From the NCBI GenBank assembly GCA_030549335.1, contig CM060198.1, positions 62,289,378 through 62,353,377 on the forward strand: DNA of 64,000 nucleotides, written 5' to 3'. The DNA is from Pontederia crassipes. Taxonomy: Eukaryota > Streptophyta > Magnoliopsida > Commelinales > Pontederiaceae. Below, one piece after another: positions 1 to 16,085 of this stretch. Made by a program: the position numbers and the translations under genes. The notes under the pieces were generated by a model, which saw nothing but the letters and a program-made list of their open reading frames with translations, did no database searches and was not told where the DNA came from. Position 1 is the stretch's first letter. Each line of letters opens with the position of its first letter.

Positions 1-1255
1 ATGTTCATATTAAAGGATATCATTAAAGTTTACCACATATTAACATAAGAAATATAATAACTAAACATACTACATGGTAAGATCTAAAATGAAATGGACA
101 TTGGTACTATACGACTTTGCAACTATTATATTTAAACATGCACCGATAAAAAGGAAATAAATAAAATGTTACTTTATAGTGTTAATAATAAAAAATGATA
201 AATGTTAAAAATATAAATTAATCACGATACTTAGTTAGATTTCTAAATTAATCAGGATAAAAAGAAGTTAATAATAAGAAAGAAATAATGATTTTTAAAT
301 TTATAATCATATGAAAGGGCAAATGATAAAATGTTATAGCAATAAAAGTAAAAACATTTGAAAAAAATTGCCCAACAAGAAGTAAACTTGCGTCGGAGAT
401 TACACAAGTGTTACACGCACTACGTCAAGTAGGAAATTTGTGAAAGTTAAATATAGATTTTACTTATTAAACATTTCAATGGGTGCACATGCACCATGGG
501 CACTCATATAACTCCGCCTTTGTTTTGGTTCAAGAACCAAAATTTTTATGTACGGAAACTCACACATCAGATCAGAGGTCTCGGGGCAATCAACTCAGCA
601 CAGTGAGAGGTGGCATTTTCGGGGCTTTACACCGGGCCAATCTGACGTCACGGGTAGCAACATGTGAACATGGTACATTTAGCCTTTTCAATCTTCTAGC
701 ACATTTTTTATGGCAACAAAACATAACTATTTTTCTTAACCACGGAATGGAATGAAAAGAAATCATAAGTCATTAACAACGATCACGTGGCTACGTCGAC
801 ACGAACAAAAACTTAAAGGAAAAAAAAATACGTGAAACTCAAACTTTGTATTACTACGAGAGTGATCAAAACAATTAGGTTGGCCAATTCTTTATCCTCA
901 CTCCGGTAGCAACAAATTTACAGCATTGATTTTTTTTATACAATTTTATATTTTTCTTAAGACTGAAAATAGTTATTATTTTTATTGTATTAAATCCTAT
1001 TTCACTTTCGTTGACATATATTAAGATAAATTCATGTTTATAAAAGGTCTGGAGTGCACGGTCGATTTCATTTTGTATTTTTTTAAAAAATATATAAAAT
1101 AATTAAAAGCATTTCTAGTAGTGATTGCTTTTTAAAATTTGAATTTTGGGCATATTGTTTTAAATTCGGAATTCAACTTATATGTGACTCAACTCGAATG
1201 GTAAAATATTTTAACTTACCCTTATTTTCCCCAAACCAACGCGCCGTTCGTCGTC
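1..1255. other. AT-rich spacer upstream of the C2orf69-like gene
   Basis: I see no coding region or recognisable transposon here. Open frames are short, lack homology I recognise, and sit in AT-rich sequence. The last part, roughly 1030-1255, would hold the promoter and leader of the gene starting at 1256, but I could not single out a convincing TATA box. Confidence 0.5.
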
Positions 1256-4200
1256 ATGCTCATGAACGCGCGGACCATTTGCCGAAGCCGAGGACTTCTC
1301 CGCCATGAGCGACCTCGAAGCGTAAGTCTGCGATCCCAATCGCTTCGTAACTAGTCGCACGATCTGTTCTCTTCCCCTCGAACTCATTCGAAAGGAGGCG
1401 AATACTCGTTGAGAGGTTTCGAGTTGCTTCTGGCTGCGCTTCTGAGGCATTACACTGCAGCGATTTCGTTTCGAGGGCAAAGAATTTGTGGATAATGCTT
1501 ACTACTGTGCGTGGCGCAAAGATGGGTCGCGGCCACCTGATTGAGATCACTGTCCTGCTTGTGACACTCTTCCCATGTTAGGCCTTGACTGGAAGTCTGG
1601 AATTCCTAATGGAGCGATGGACTGGGATTCTTGATTGCTGCGTAGATCCAAGAAAAGGTGGTTCCTTTTTTAAGGTCGCAGCATCACTTGTTCTGTCTTC
1701 ACACTCTAGAACACTGATGGTGCCATTTCTTATCCCTTATGACCCTAAATGTGCAAACTGCTGATTCTTAGGAAATAATAACAATACTAGGTGGGGTCGG
1801 CTACATGTACGCTGGCTGTCAGGGTCTAACACAACCCTCCTCCTTTATCCGGCCTTGGGACCGGCTATAAAACATAGGCGGAGTTTAGAAACATCACACA
1901 TCAAGGTTCCAAATTTTGCTCGGAGTGGTATGCTCCTGCTGTTAAACTACTACTAATGCAGTACAATATTGGACCTCTGATCATCCAAGTGCCAGACTGA
2001 TGGTAGGATTGCTGCAACCACCGGGAAATGCAGCAAAATCACCGAGGGCTGTAAGATCGAAATAAAATTTTCATTTTTCTTTCTTTGTCAATGAAAGCAG
2101 GTGCCTTCCGCAAATGTCATCTTCTTTCATGGTGATCGCGTTGTTGGTACTGGCAATCCTATAATTGAGAGGCTGTCGGATCCAAGGAACATAGCCCAGA
2201 TGCTTGTATCGAAGCTTGGACCTTCCGTTAATATTTGGGCGATAGAAGCGTCCACTTTCAATGGACCTTTTGCCGTTTATAAAGAATTTGTACCATCGGT
2301 GAATTCTAGAGGCGAGCCAAAGCATTATGATCCCAGCAGATTCCCAGCTTCTTGTTCCATTGCAGTTTTGTTGTCTAAGTGTGTTGAAGAGGTAACAACT
2401 AGAAACTCTATGCCACTAAGTGAATTTTGGTTGACATTTTTCTGGTGTGAACATAATCACTAATACACAGTCTGTGCAAATAATATATTGACACATTACA
2501 AATTTTGTCTTCATTGACATAAACTGAGTTTGATATTGTGGGAAGACAAACGGCCTGGTCTTTGCGTAGATGCAACATTTCTGTTGTCAATGTGTTGCTT
2601 GGGGGATCCCCACAAAACAATAGCAGAGGATTGATGACTCACTAAGCATTGAAATATCTTTTTTTCATTAAACTATATAGTTTGATATTTCAAATATGCT
2701 CTGAAGTTGTTATCTCGTATTAAGTCTCTTTGAGAATCATAACATGTTGCAACTAGCAAATGACACTTCACCAATGTTTTTTTGTTTTTTATTTTTTGAG
2801 AAGACCAATGTTTTTTTGTTAGGTCCCGAGTAATGTTTACAAATGTAAGAGCTATAACTGAATTAGGAACTGAAAACCTTATTCATCAACATGAACTGCT
2901 GATAACAAAATGTTTAGGCAGTATTTTTAAGATCCATGGTGCTAACAGAAACAGCTGGGTAATAGTAAAACCATTTTTTATAGAAAGAATAAGAATACTT
3001 ATCCAGCATATGTAAATATTGGCAACTTCAATGGAGTTTCAGGAATCATATTGATTGTATTTGTATGTGCCATTTTGGAGAATTAGTTGAAAATCACAAT
3101 CCAAATGTATCGAGTATATCTTTACTTCTTTTTGAGAAAAAATACAAGGATAGAGCCATCAACTTGTTAATTATGCAGGAACATCATGTCATTAACAAGA
3201 TTCATTGCTGATGAATGGATTGGGCTTTGAACTCTAATTTATAATCTTAGCATGCGACACCTTTTGGTCGTCAATAAAGTTGGATGATTGCAGCCCTGGA
3301 AGTCATCCTTTTACCCCCTCAAAAAAAAGTATGCAAGAACAATACACATACTTGTATTTAGTTGTTAATGTTCTGGTGCTCTGCCATAGCTATTTGGCAT
3401 GTTTAATGTCGAGTAGTATCCTCATGTGGTGAGGACAATTATCAGTTAAAGTGATAGTTCTGTCCTCTCTGAAGTGATCAACATTGCCTGAGTGTGAATT
3501 TCCCAAATAAGTATCTTAAATAGATGCACAAGGGATGACGTTTTGGGTATTTCGAGAAGGATGATCATGGGATGGGACAAATTTGGAATCTTCATTCTCC
3601 TTAAAAAAAAGGAATCTTCATGTTGAGAATTGTCCTTAAGCGCAGGATAAACATTACTAAGATCAGGGCAAAAAGAATATTCACTGTATAAGAGCTCAAA
3701 GTCCAAACTTGGACTTGCAAGTATGGTTTAGGTCACTAGCGTCGAGCTACATCTTATTTTGCTTATGTGGTTGTTTGAAAATTGAAATAATATAGTAATG
3801 TTTGAGAGTTATTCTTTGAAGAATAGACAGACATTTCTTATTTTAGAAAGAAGAGAAGTCTTATGTTTGAGAATAAATATGTACTTTGAAGAAAATTTCT
3901 CAGTCGGACATGTTGTGAGAAATCTGTGTAAGTATGAGAAGTAGTATTAGCACGCTAAATGCGGGTATGTAAAGATCAAGTTCCCTTATACAGAAATGTA
4001 ATCAAGTTTTAAATTTATAGTTCCAACTACACTTCTCATGTTGCAAGAATACAACAGTCGTCGATGTATAGATCGGGGTCGAGTCACAGAGAGAGAAGTT
4101 GTATTTGTTTTTAGACTTATGTAACAATGAAAGAAGATAATCTAATTTTGATAGTAAGAGAAGTAAGCTAAGATTGCTGAAATCAATATTGTAGGAATGT

Positions 4201-7200
4201 ACCAATTTTGCGATTTTCGTTTTATGTCTTTTTTTAGCTTTTTGGTTAAATGATAAAAACAGAACTATGAATCCAAAACTAAGTCACAGATGATGTTAAC
4301 TATCAAGACTAGGGAATTTTCTTTAGGGATGAACATCAATTAGCTATACCTAAGAAATTCAGTTCAATTGAATGCAAAACAAATAAGCAAAACATAAAAT
4401 AAGTTCCCATCACTCTCGTGTTAGGGACGTTCAAGTTTCTCCGCTCTCGCTTCGAAACTATGGATTTAAACATTCAGATTATGATCAAGTTATCCCCCAT
4501 GAGCTCCACCTTTCGATTTATCTCAAGTTGGACTGACTGCGTGACCAGCTAGCCTTTCAGCTCCTCGCTAGAACACTAAGACAACATATGCTCCCTCTCA
4601 ATATTCTATTGCATGGAAGAATTAAGCGATATCATGAATGAAGGCATTTCGAATGAACTTGGCGAATAAATGCTGGTTCCTTATAATATGCATTCGAACG
4701 TTAATATTAAAACATGTATCGCTTTCACTCTCGTGTAAGAGATTTTAGGTTCTCCCACTCTCGTGTTTGAACTAAGTCAAGTTGTTACTTAGATGAAATC
4801 ACAGTAATACATCTACGAGGTTCCTCTCTCGATTCACCCCTAGAAGATCGACAATCGTACTAAAAAAGTCTCCCCCAATGCAATCAGCTAGGCTTTCGAC
4901 TCGTCATTGTATTGTTTGAAATACATGCCCCTTCTCAGTGGACTGTTATATAGGAAGGTAGACTCATAACACAGCATTTGAGAAGTGAGCAAATAAAATA
5001 AGCCGTGCTAAATAAAACATCTGAAGTTCATGAAAAACGGTAAAAGGCAAGTTCGAATCCAGAAATAACCAAAGAGTGCATCTAATCCATAAGTGGCATG
5101 GACAAAGAGTTCAATCCCATTAAGAAATCCCCCGATCTTGATGGCTGATTAGGTATACATAACTATGGGGATCACAGCACAAAATGTCATCATCCAACAC
5201 TAAACATTGTTCAATAGAGAAAACAAAAGAAATAGCAATCGAAAAGTAGAAAAAATAGGAAATGACACGAGCAACACTAGGATTAGAGCTCCAGCTTCTC
5301 CTTTCGGCCCAGTTGATCTTCTTCTTCACCAAAGTGGTTTCTGCCCTTCCTGCAGGTTGGCCTCCTCCATGCCTCTAGTGTCTCACATTGCCTCACGATT
5401 ATTGCTAGCCAACATCCTTTCTCCTTGAGACATTATTTCCTTTTTATATCTTGGCATCACTTCTGTCCACCATTGGATACACTTGTTTCTTGTTTAGCAT
5501 CTGCTTTTTGCTCAGCCATCTGATGTGTGACTCCTGTATAGCCTGATATCACATTCTCTTTGATTCTTCTCTCTTTCCTTCATCAGGTAGGTGGATGTGT
5601 GACACCTGTCCTAGTGCTTTTATCTTTTTCTGTAGACTTTGTTTTTGTTCCTTGCGGCGTCAGGTGATAGCTGTCTTTTCTGCCAACTCAACTTCTGGTC
5701 TTAGCAGCGCCAGATACTCCCATGTAGGGACTCTTTTAACTTGGCTGCCGAATACCCCCATGCAACGTGCGCGTATAAGTTTATAGATTTAGAAGATTTT
5801 ATCTATGTTTTTAGCAAAAGAGCTAAGATGACATAGTGATTTCATATAATAGGCAAAATGTTAAAAATGTAGATTTTATGTTATTTAATTGCAGCATAAA
5901 TTAAGAAAATCATGTTTCTACCCTAACAATACAACAACAACAACAACAACAACAACAAAGCCTTTTCCCACTAGGTGGGGTCGGCTACATGGATCATACG
6001 ACGCCTCGTTGATCCATGTTCATGAGATTCGACCCTAACAATAATGAGTGAAAAATCCGTGTCATCAGGACACATGCTGATTTGAGCTTTTGTGATAGTT
6101 CCAATATCATAAAGCTTTATAATAAGAAAAAAATAACAAACTTGTTGTGGAAAAGTAATGTTGGAAATCTTAAGAAATGCTATTAGATTATTAATCTTAT
6201 GTCCTGTATTGTTATTTAGTTTCATTGAGTTAACCCTGTGGGTGAAGGATACAATTTCTGCCAATGCCGAAAACATCACAAACAACTTCGAAGGGTTATA
6301 GAAAGTCTATAAGGCAAATTTTAGACACCGTCACTCACTTGTATCCCATTGGAGGTAGGTTTGGTAAAGATGTTCAAAGTAACTTTTTCCTCTTCAAGAA
6401 ATTAGTGAGGTGTGTTTTGAGGATGCCAAAACCTTTCTGTAAATTGACATAAAAATGTGGTTGAGGTACCCTCTCAAGAGAAAGTGGTTGAAGCTAGCAA
6501 ATTATAAACATTCAGTATGTGCAAATCTCTCATGCTTTCTTTGCATTAACCTACATTATGGTTCTCCTCAAAAAAAAAAAAAAAAAAAAACCCTACGTTT
6601 TGGTTGGAACTCACAGTTGCAATGAAAACTTCCTATGGTTGCATGAGAAGAAGTGAAGAACATTGCATAAGGTGCACAGATAAGTTTTTCTTGATAAAGT
6701 ATGTCAAATATAATAATTAGCTGAGATGTCATATCCTTTTTCTGGGTCTAAAACAAGGATGTTATCCAATTGAATGGCTAAGAACTTTTCAGGATGGAAA
6801 CTTGGTACTGACCTGCATGAAAAGTCTTGAGAAATTGAATGCTACTATAAGAATGATTGTTTATTTGATGTGGTTTTCCATTCATTAATAAGATATATAC
6901 AAATATGATGATAGACATCAGGAAGATAAATTTGGAAAACCATGTTAAAATCCAAGAGATTAATCCTTTTATCTAGGCTCAAAATTGGTAAGGACACCTG
7001 ATTCTGATTTTTTATGGGTAGAATTGTGAATCAGGCATTAGATTAAATGTGTGTTGAATGTTTCTCCTGGATGGGAGTTCATCAAAGAGTTCCCTTGAAC
7101 TGGTATAATTGAATTCATCATGAAGAATTGGTTATGCAAGAAGAATTTTTTGTCATAGAGAGCGAGGTTAGAATGCCCTCAATAGTAGTTCACACATAGC

Positions 7201-9042
7201 ATTGGTTTGGAGGCTAGCTTCCACAAGCCTTTTCCTGCTGAACAAAAGGCCAAGTTTGGATAAAGTGGGGTCAATGCATTCTTTAATTATTCTATTGTGT
7301 GCAGAGACATTGTTTGCTCATTCTGTATGTCTGATGAACATCTCAAATCTTATGACGTCTTAATAATTAGGACTAAGCAATGCTCTGAATATTATAAGAT
7401 TGTGCAGGTGAGTCTTTTCCTTTCTTATGATGAGCAGTGACAATAATTAATATTATGTTGAGGTTTATCCCTTGTTTGGAACATGTATGAAATGGTGCCA
7501 TTTTTTTCCAATCCTCAAGTGCATTTCTTGGATGGATAAAAAATCTTTCAATATACATCATTATGGTCATCCTAGTGATCAATTGAAGCATTCCAATCAT
7601 GATAGCTTGTATTTGGAAGAATAGGTCTGTTAACTTATAAAGAATCCATGACGAGGTACATCAAGATATTGGTGTTGCTAATGTAGGGGTTTGGTAGGGG
7701 TTACTATTGTAGGTTTTCTCGTATTAGGATTCATGATCATGATTTTTTTTTTTAAATCGAGATCTTCAGATCTCATTTTCTCATCAGGTGATGTAAGTCT
7801 GACATTGTGAAAGGATGACTCACAATAGGTATATATACATAACTTATCTCTGAAAAAAAAAAAACCACAATCCAATATGGTTCACCAAAATTACTGCATG
7901 CTATGAAATCCTAAAAAATGCAAGTATTTTTGCCAGACAGAGATTCTTGATGAACTTTCATCATTGCATGGATGTTTGTTTGCAATGGTGAAGCAAGATC
8001 TAAAATGCTATGAGAAAATTCTTTTTCCCAGTTTACCAAATCACTGATCTGGTGCAAACATGAGTGTTCTCAGACTTGTTGGATGTCTTGCTAATGGCAT
8101 CTGACTGAACTTGTTAGTTTTACCTTAGTGAATTGGTCCACTCAAAGTCAACCATATGGCACCAGACACAGTGAACTTCAAGTTTAGTAACCCAAGTAAA
8201 ACAGTGGTTTTTACCATAAAGGTCAGTTCAAATATGGATGCAACTTAGTGTTAAAAGAAGTAAATACATACCAACACCATAAATGCAAAGAGTAACAAAG
8301 AAAACACTTTTTGTTAATTTACCATTGAAGGTGCTGGTTGTTTTCGTGAGAGGTCATAAAAAAGGTAATTAATGATGTATTACAAATTTACAGTTATTGC
8401 TGTTCAAATGTCCCTTCATGACAACAAAGCTCAAGGTGCATTTTAGGCCTTTACTGTTATCAATTTTGACTTGTTTGTTGGCAGGCGCAGAAGATGACAA
8501 CGAATAATCTATCCGAACATATAAGAGTTAACAATGACATTTCTATGTTGTTTCCAACTAATTCATTGCCCAAGACAATCATCCTGGGATTTAGTAAGGG
8601 TGGGACTGTGGTGAACCAACTGGTGTCTGAACTTGCTCACTTGAATGCTTCACCTGAGCCATGTCATGGAAGGCAAAATCATTTGTATCCTTTATCTAAA
8701 GATCACGTTCTGCTCAGTATTTCAGAATTCCATTACGTTGATGTTGGCCTGAATTGCAGAGGAGCATATTTGACTGACCCAAGAGTGATAAAGAAGATTG
8801 CGGACCATGTTCTGTTTCAAAATGCTAGGCTGCTCTTTGCTTTTCATGGTACTCCTCGGCAGTGGCTTGATCATAATCGCTCATGGATCTGTAGGGAAAA
8901 AGCTTTACTGATTCAGTTGCTTAAAGGTGAGGTTCATAGATGTGATGGTAAACTGCAGGTGACTGAGAGATTCTACTTTGCTGATAAATCTCCAAATATG
9001 CAAATGCATTTTGAAATACTTGAATCCATGGATATAAGGTGA
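1256..9042 (+). CDS. C2orf69/UPF0565-like serine hydrolase, 4 coding exons, about 350 aa
   Basis: Exons read as 1256-1321, 1582-1719, 2101-2391 and 8485-9042, all joined in phase 0 with GT-AG borders. The family is an alpha/beta-hydrolase-like protein that is mitochondrial in humans; its exact reaction is not known to me. Visible marks are VIFFHGDRV near the start of exon 3, EASTFNGPFAVYK, and the nucleophile elbow GFSKGG with Ser about residue 202. An invariant-looking FHGTPRQW (His about 286) is a candidate catalytic base. The first ATG at 1256 adds 31 residues before MERWTG, rich in Arg and almost without acid, as expected of a mitochondrial presequence; a start at 1609 would lose it. Exon 4 has two in-frame acceptors six bases apart (8484 and 8490). 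Intron 3 is about 6.1 kb and full of retroposed scraps. The stop is at 9040-9042. The family call is strong; the upstream exon is an inference. Confidence 0.87.
1322..1581 (+). other. Intron 1 of the C2orf69-like gene
   Basis: The donor GTAAGT follows AGC at 1321, and the acceptor TGTTAG ends at 1581 after a pyrimidine-rich stretch. Removing it joins a 22-codon exon in frame to the 46-codon exon that contains MERWTG. If the intron were retained, the reading frame would not continue from 1256. Confidence 0.6.
1783..1895 (-). repeat. Au-SINE-like fragment in intron 2
   Basis: The piece GGTGGGGTCGGCTACATG, followed by CTTGGGACCGGCTA and a CATAGGCGGAGTTT tail, resembles plant Au-type tRNA-derived SINEs read on the minus strand. 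It shares the GGTGGGGTCGGCT block with the pieces at 5932-6031 and 35470-35516. I found no clear target-site duplication. Family assignment is from memory of the consensus. Confidence 0.5.
2770..2820 (-). repeat. Tail-only retroposition scar with perfect 17-bp direct repeats
   Basis: Positions 2770-2786 and 2804-2820 are the same 17 bases (ACCAATG, seven T, GTT). Between them lie 17 bases that on the minus strand read CTTCTC followed by an A-rich tail. This is the form expected of a target-site duplication around an extremely 5'-truncated poly(A) retroposon. Confidence 0.6.
3585..3621 (+). repeat. Tail-only retroposition scar with perfect 11-bp direct repeats
   Basis: GGAATCTTCAT occurs at 3585-3595 and again at 3611-3621. 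The 15 bases between are TCTCCTT plus eight A. The layout matches the scars at 2770, 6548 and 39198. Confidence 0.6.
5920..6043 (-). mobile_element. 5'-truncated SINE/LINE tail with 12-bp TSD
   Basis: ACCCTAACAATA flanks the insert at 5920-5931 and 6032-6043. The 100-bp insert carries a long (CAA)n run, then AAGCCTTTTCCCACTAGG and GGTGGGGTCGGCTACATGG, then a short inverted motif around GATCCATG. On the minus strand this is the 3' end of an Au-SINE or RTE-type element ending in (TTG)n. Confidence 0.72.
6548..6605 (+). repeat. Tail-only retroposition scar, CTCCTC plus about 20 A
   Basis: Two similar 16-mers, 6548-6563 and 6590-6605 (13 of 16 identical), bracket CTCCTC and a run of about 20 A. 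It resembles a poly(A)-only retroposition with an aged target-site duplication. Confidence 0.5.
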
Positions 9043-11813
<2,771 letters not shown>

Positions 11814-12126
11814 ATGCGACCTAGCCGCGATGCATGTTTTGTGTAGTCTTTAGACACTAATTTTGGTGCAAATGTGACTAATTTAGTTTGGGAACTCAGA
11901 TAGATTAAATCATACAACTTTTTTCTTATGTGAATCGTTTTGTTCTTTTTATAAATATTAGTTAATTAATATGATGGTTTGATATGGTAGCCAAAAGGAA
12001 ATAGTAATTAATATTAGACACGACTCCTCCAAAAGTGGTGAATCATAATGTGATCCTTTGGATTTGCAGTGGACGACACCGACATCATAAATATTTCAGC
12101 CAAGTAAAACGCGAGTGGACAACATC

Positions 12127-12129
<3 letters not shown>

Positions 12130-12197
<68 letters not shown>

Positions 12198-12425
12198 TTA
12201 CTTCTTGTTGAAAATAAAATGAGGACACACAAACTTTTGTAATTGGATCTATTATAGAGTGATATGAAGCTTTACTATTTGTCATCCCACTTAATCATAT
12301 ATATATATATATATATATATATTAATTTACTTCTTGTTGAAAATAAAATGAGGACACAAACTTTTGTAATTGGATTTATTATAGAGTGATATGAAGCTTT
12401 ACTATTTGTCATCCCACTTAATCAT
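12130..12425. repeat. (TA)n tracts with a tandem duplication of about 129 bp
   Basis: A TA run at 12130-12193 is followed by a 106-bp unique block (12193-12298). A second TA run follows at 12298-12322 with a near-identical copy of the block at 12322-12425. The copies differ by a 2-base AC indel and one C/T change, so the duplication is recent. Confidence 0.93.
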
Positions 12426-15160
12426 AATTTTGCATTATTGATTAATTTATTGAATGACAATTTAAAGCTTATTAAGCTGTACGATGAAAGCTAAAGACTT
12501 AAATCTGCAATTTAATTATTTTAGAACATGAAATAGGGAAAAGTTGAGATTTTTTTTTTGAGTTGCTAGCTCTGATATTTGGAAAGCACGGCCGACGATT
12601 CAATTCTTGGGATATTAATGATTATACGCATTGTCCAAAAACTAAAGTCAGTCCAGCATCGAACCCAACTAATTCGATAAAATTGCTTCGCGTCATCGTC
12701 GTAAAGAGGCTTTAATCCCTCTATTTTGAATAGCATATATCTAATGATGAATTCTATTTATATTTCTTACATCATTTAAACCATAAAGAAGATTATCCAA
12801 ACGATCTTTCGGATAAGATCATTTAGGGAGGAAGATTGGAATGATTCAAAGTTAAGACCTTATAAATAATCAACTTTCCTTAAATATATACAAAATTGAG
12901 AACATATATATATATATACATATATATATGAATTATTTGGTGTTTGCCGACATGAAATTAGTTTTAAATTAAGCTGTGCATGCATCGGTACGTAGCTGCC
13001 TTCACTCACACGCCACTTGATGCCCCCTCTTACCATTTTTTTCTTCTCACAAGATTCTTTTTTATTCGTCCCAAACAACGTCGCCACTGCACAGCTAATT
13101 AAATCGACGTTTTGCAATTGTTCTTGGAGAAAATAATAATAATAATAAAAGTATTGCGAGCGCGTGTATTGAACCCTACCTTTTGACTATCTAATTCACG
13201 GAATCACGGAGGCAAAATGTTTGTGATGTTTGTTTTTTTTTTCGATGCATTGATTCGGTGTCCGGACGGAAGTAATATCAATAAATTCTAATCAACATAA
13301 GGACTATGGATTAATTGTAGGATACAATTCCACTATTGTGTTGTGGCAATCATGATTTTAAATTGTAGTATCTAATAAAGGATTGCTAATTAGAGATTTT
13401 AATTAGTATCTCACTAGTAATCAAGACAGAGATTGAATGCATTTTTTTTATCTAAATAAGTATCATCAATTGTTTTTTAAAAATATATATTAATGAATAA
13501 TATCATTTAACTATATTTTCTTTATTTTTTTAAAACAACGTACTAATACCTCCTAATTTTGACTCATATTGTTTTATCCATATTCACTTTTCTACATTTT
13601 TCTTTAAGTAAATTAATTTTTTTCTTCAACTTTTTCAATTAGTATTCGTATCATCGTTACTAATGATATATGGATAATTCAAATAATGATAATTTATTTT
13701 AGTAATGAACTAAATTCCCGTGCATCAAATGGCCCAAATATACATATATATGTATGCACATACCTAAATACAAATATATATACATGCATACATATATTAT
13801 ATATAATGGAGAATCTAGAAGAGTTAACATAAAACAAGTTTAAAATTTTAAATAAGTAGAAGTTTCTTTTGTGAAATTTGAAGCCTCGCCATGCATATGT
13901 TGATGGTCAAACTCAAATTCATCCATATTAATTAAACTTGCACTCGTATTCATACTTAGAGTTTGTTTAAATGTTTGCGTGAATGTAACAAAATTATAGT
14001 TATGTTACTTTTGGTATGGAAGGGAGGTGGCATCTATTAATAGAATTCCATCGTTATATGTTTCATATGAACTGTGCGGTTCATTCCCTGGGTGCTGGCA
14101 GCACACCCACCACTGGCATGCTTACTGTGTTATCTCCACACATCTAACTAAGATTCTATTTGGAATACTACTAATGAAGAATATCCCTATTTGGTGCCCT
14201 ATCATGGATCCAATTTCTAAAAGGCACCCAATTAAGTCACCATCATATACAAATATATAAATATATATACATATATGCATGTGCATGATATCATAAATGC
14301 CATATATATATATATATATATGATTAGTTGATTAGCATCGCCCTCCCTTGATGATGTTAAGTAAAGCCTAACAGCTCATGAAACACACACACAAGTGGAA
14401 TTATTAATGGATATAGTGGACAAAAAGGCAACCCTCAGTCATTACTTTGAGGGCATTTTATGTGGGGGCACATATCAAACAGTTGTGGACTTCCTGATTC
14501 AACTATCAAGATATTTAAAGAAAACATAGGATTGATATATATTGGGTTGATTATCGTCACCAAAAGAAAAATCATAATACTGAATCCCATAAATTAATGT
14601 TCACATATGTCAACAACTAGTCAGGACTTTTAAATATCCATGTAAATTCCTTTTTTTTTTGTTTGGTTTTTGAAGACTGAATTAGGAGGAGTACTAGAAC
14701 AAAAGTGTAGTACACTGTACATATATTGTGGCTAGTGCAATTCCCCGTTTTTTTTAATTTCTGTACTGGCTGATGTGGGAATCCAAATAAATTATAAATG
14801 ATTTAGGCCCCATCCTACTCTATTATTTGTCTAATTTAGGATTTCAACTTTGTGGGCTATCAAGTTTAATTCATATGACATCACCTTAATTAATTATTGT
14901 TCCAATTAGTACATGATGATTAATTAAGCTTATTAAACACCCGGACATCTGAATGTATTCATCATGAACTGCATATACTACATTTTCAGAGTTGTTAGTT
15001 TTTTGTTCCTTGTTAATTTGCTCTTCCTACCTAGGAAAATAGATGACCAATTCAACTCTATCTACATGAATTGCTCCATGATTGCTATATGTGAAACAAG
15101 CATACACAAATATCCTAACCATCCATTTGTACAATTCAAGCTAAACTTCAATATTATCAT

Positions 15161-15202
<42 letters not shown>

Positions 15203-16040
15203 CTATTTGATTCGTCCTGAATTGCATATCTAAAGGAAATGAGAGATATTTCTTAACGAGATATCTTTTTAATGTATATACAAGTTGAAATTTTTATGTA
15301 AATCAACCATATATGTTGCTACTTGATGAGGGTAATCTTTAAATTATTTTAATCAAAGTGAAGACTAGTAAGTAGCAACCAAGTAGATCATTATCGGAAA
15401 GAGTAACGTGAAGAAGAAAAAAAATAAGGTGGACTCACAAGAAACGTGGAGGAAGAACAAATGCAAGTAGACATGACGTGACATGACATGCATGCACACA
15501 TATGCTATGTGTTGATGATGGGACATGGTGCATGGCGTTTAATGCCGTCGTCCCCACCGCCGATTAAGAAGCTTTTGGAGAATAACTCCTTGATTTGTGG
15601 CATTATATATTTGGATTGACGAGGAGCCACGGCCAAACAATTAAAAACCATTGAAAGTTGAAGGAAAAGTGTTGAGCTGGTCATGTGGCTAAGTAAATGA
15701 ACATGGAATGCATGCATGCATGCAAAGCATATTGCATGGACAGGATCTATTGAGAGGATCTATGTGGCATTCTCTCCAAAGTGCATGTCGAGAAAGGAAT
15801 CGAAACCTTTTTAGCACAAATTACATTTTAGCAGCCTCGATCCATTTGACCACTGACCGCCGAAAGTTCTTGTAAATTAAAGTAGAGCCCCTTTCTCTTC
15901 TTCTTTTTCCTTCTTTTGTAGAAGTAAAAATTTTGAGTTGCTTGTGTTTTCTTCCTTTTCGTGATAATACTAATATACAACATTTTTTTTAAAAAAAAAG
16001 CAAGGTGTGATTACAAAATGGCAAGTATTTTAATAGTTAG

Positions 16041-16085
<45 letters not shown>

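Larger units (their letters stand above)
2392..8484 (+). other. Long intron 3 of the C2orf69-like gene
   Basis: This 6.1-kb intron separates the EASTFNGPF exon from the GFSKGG exon. The donor is GAG|GTAACA and the acceptor TTGGCAG|GC. No host exon is recognisable inside. It holds at least four retroposed scraps listed separately. Two blocks around 4400-4500 and 4700-4860 share wording such as CACTCTCGTGT and look like a decayed repeat of unknown kind. Confidence 0.7.

Noticed and set aside
5045-5065. GTTCGAATCC, a tRNA B-box match
   Set aside because: No A box, acceptor stem or cloverleaf could be built around it.
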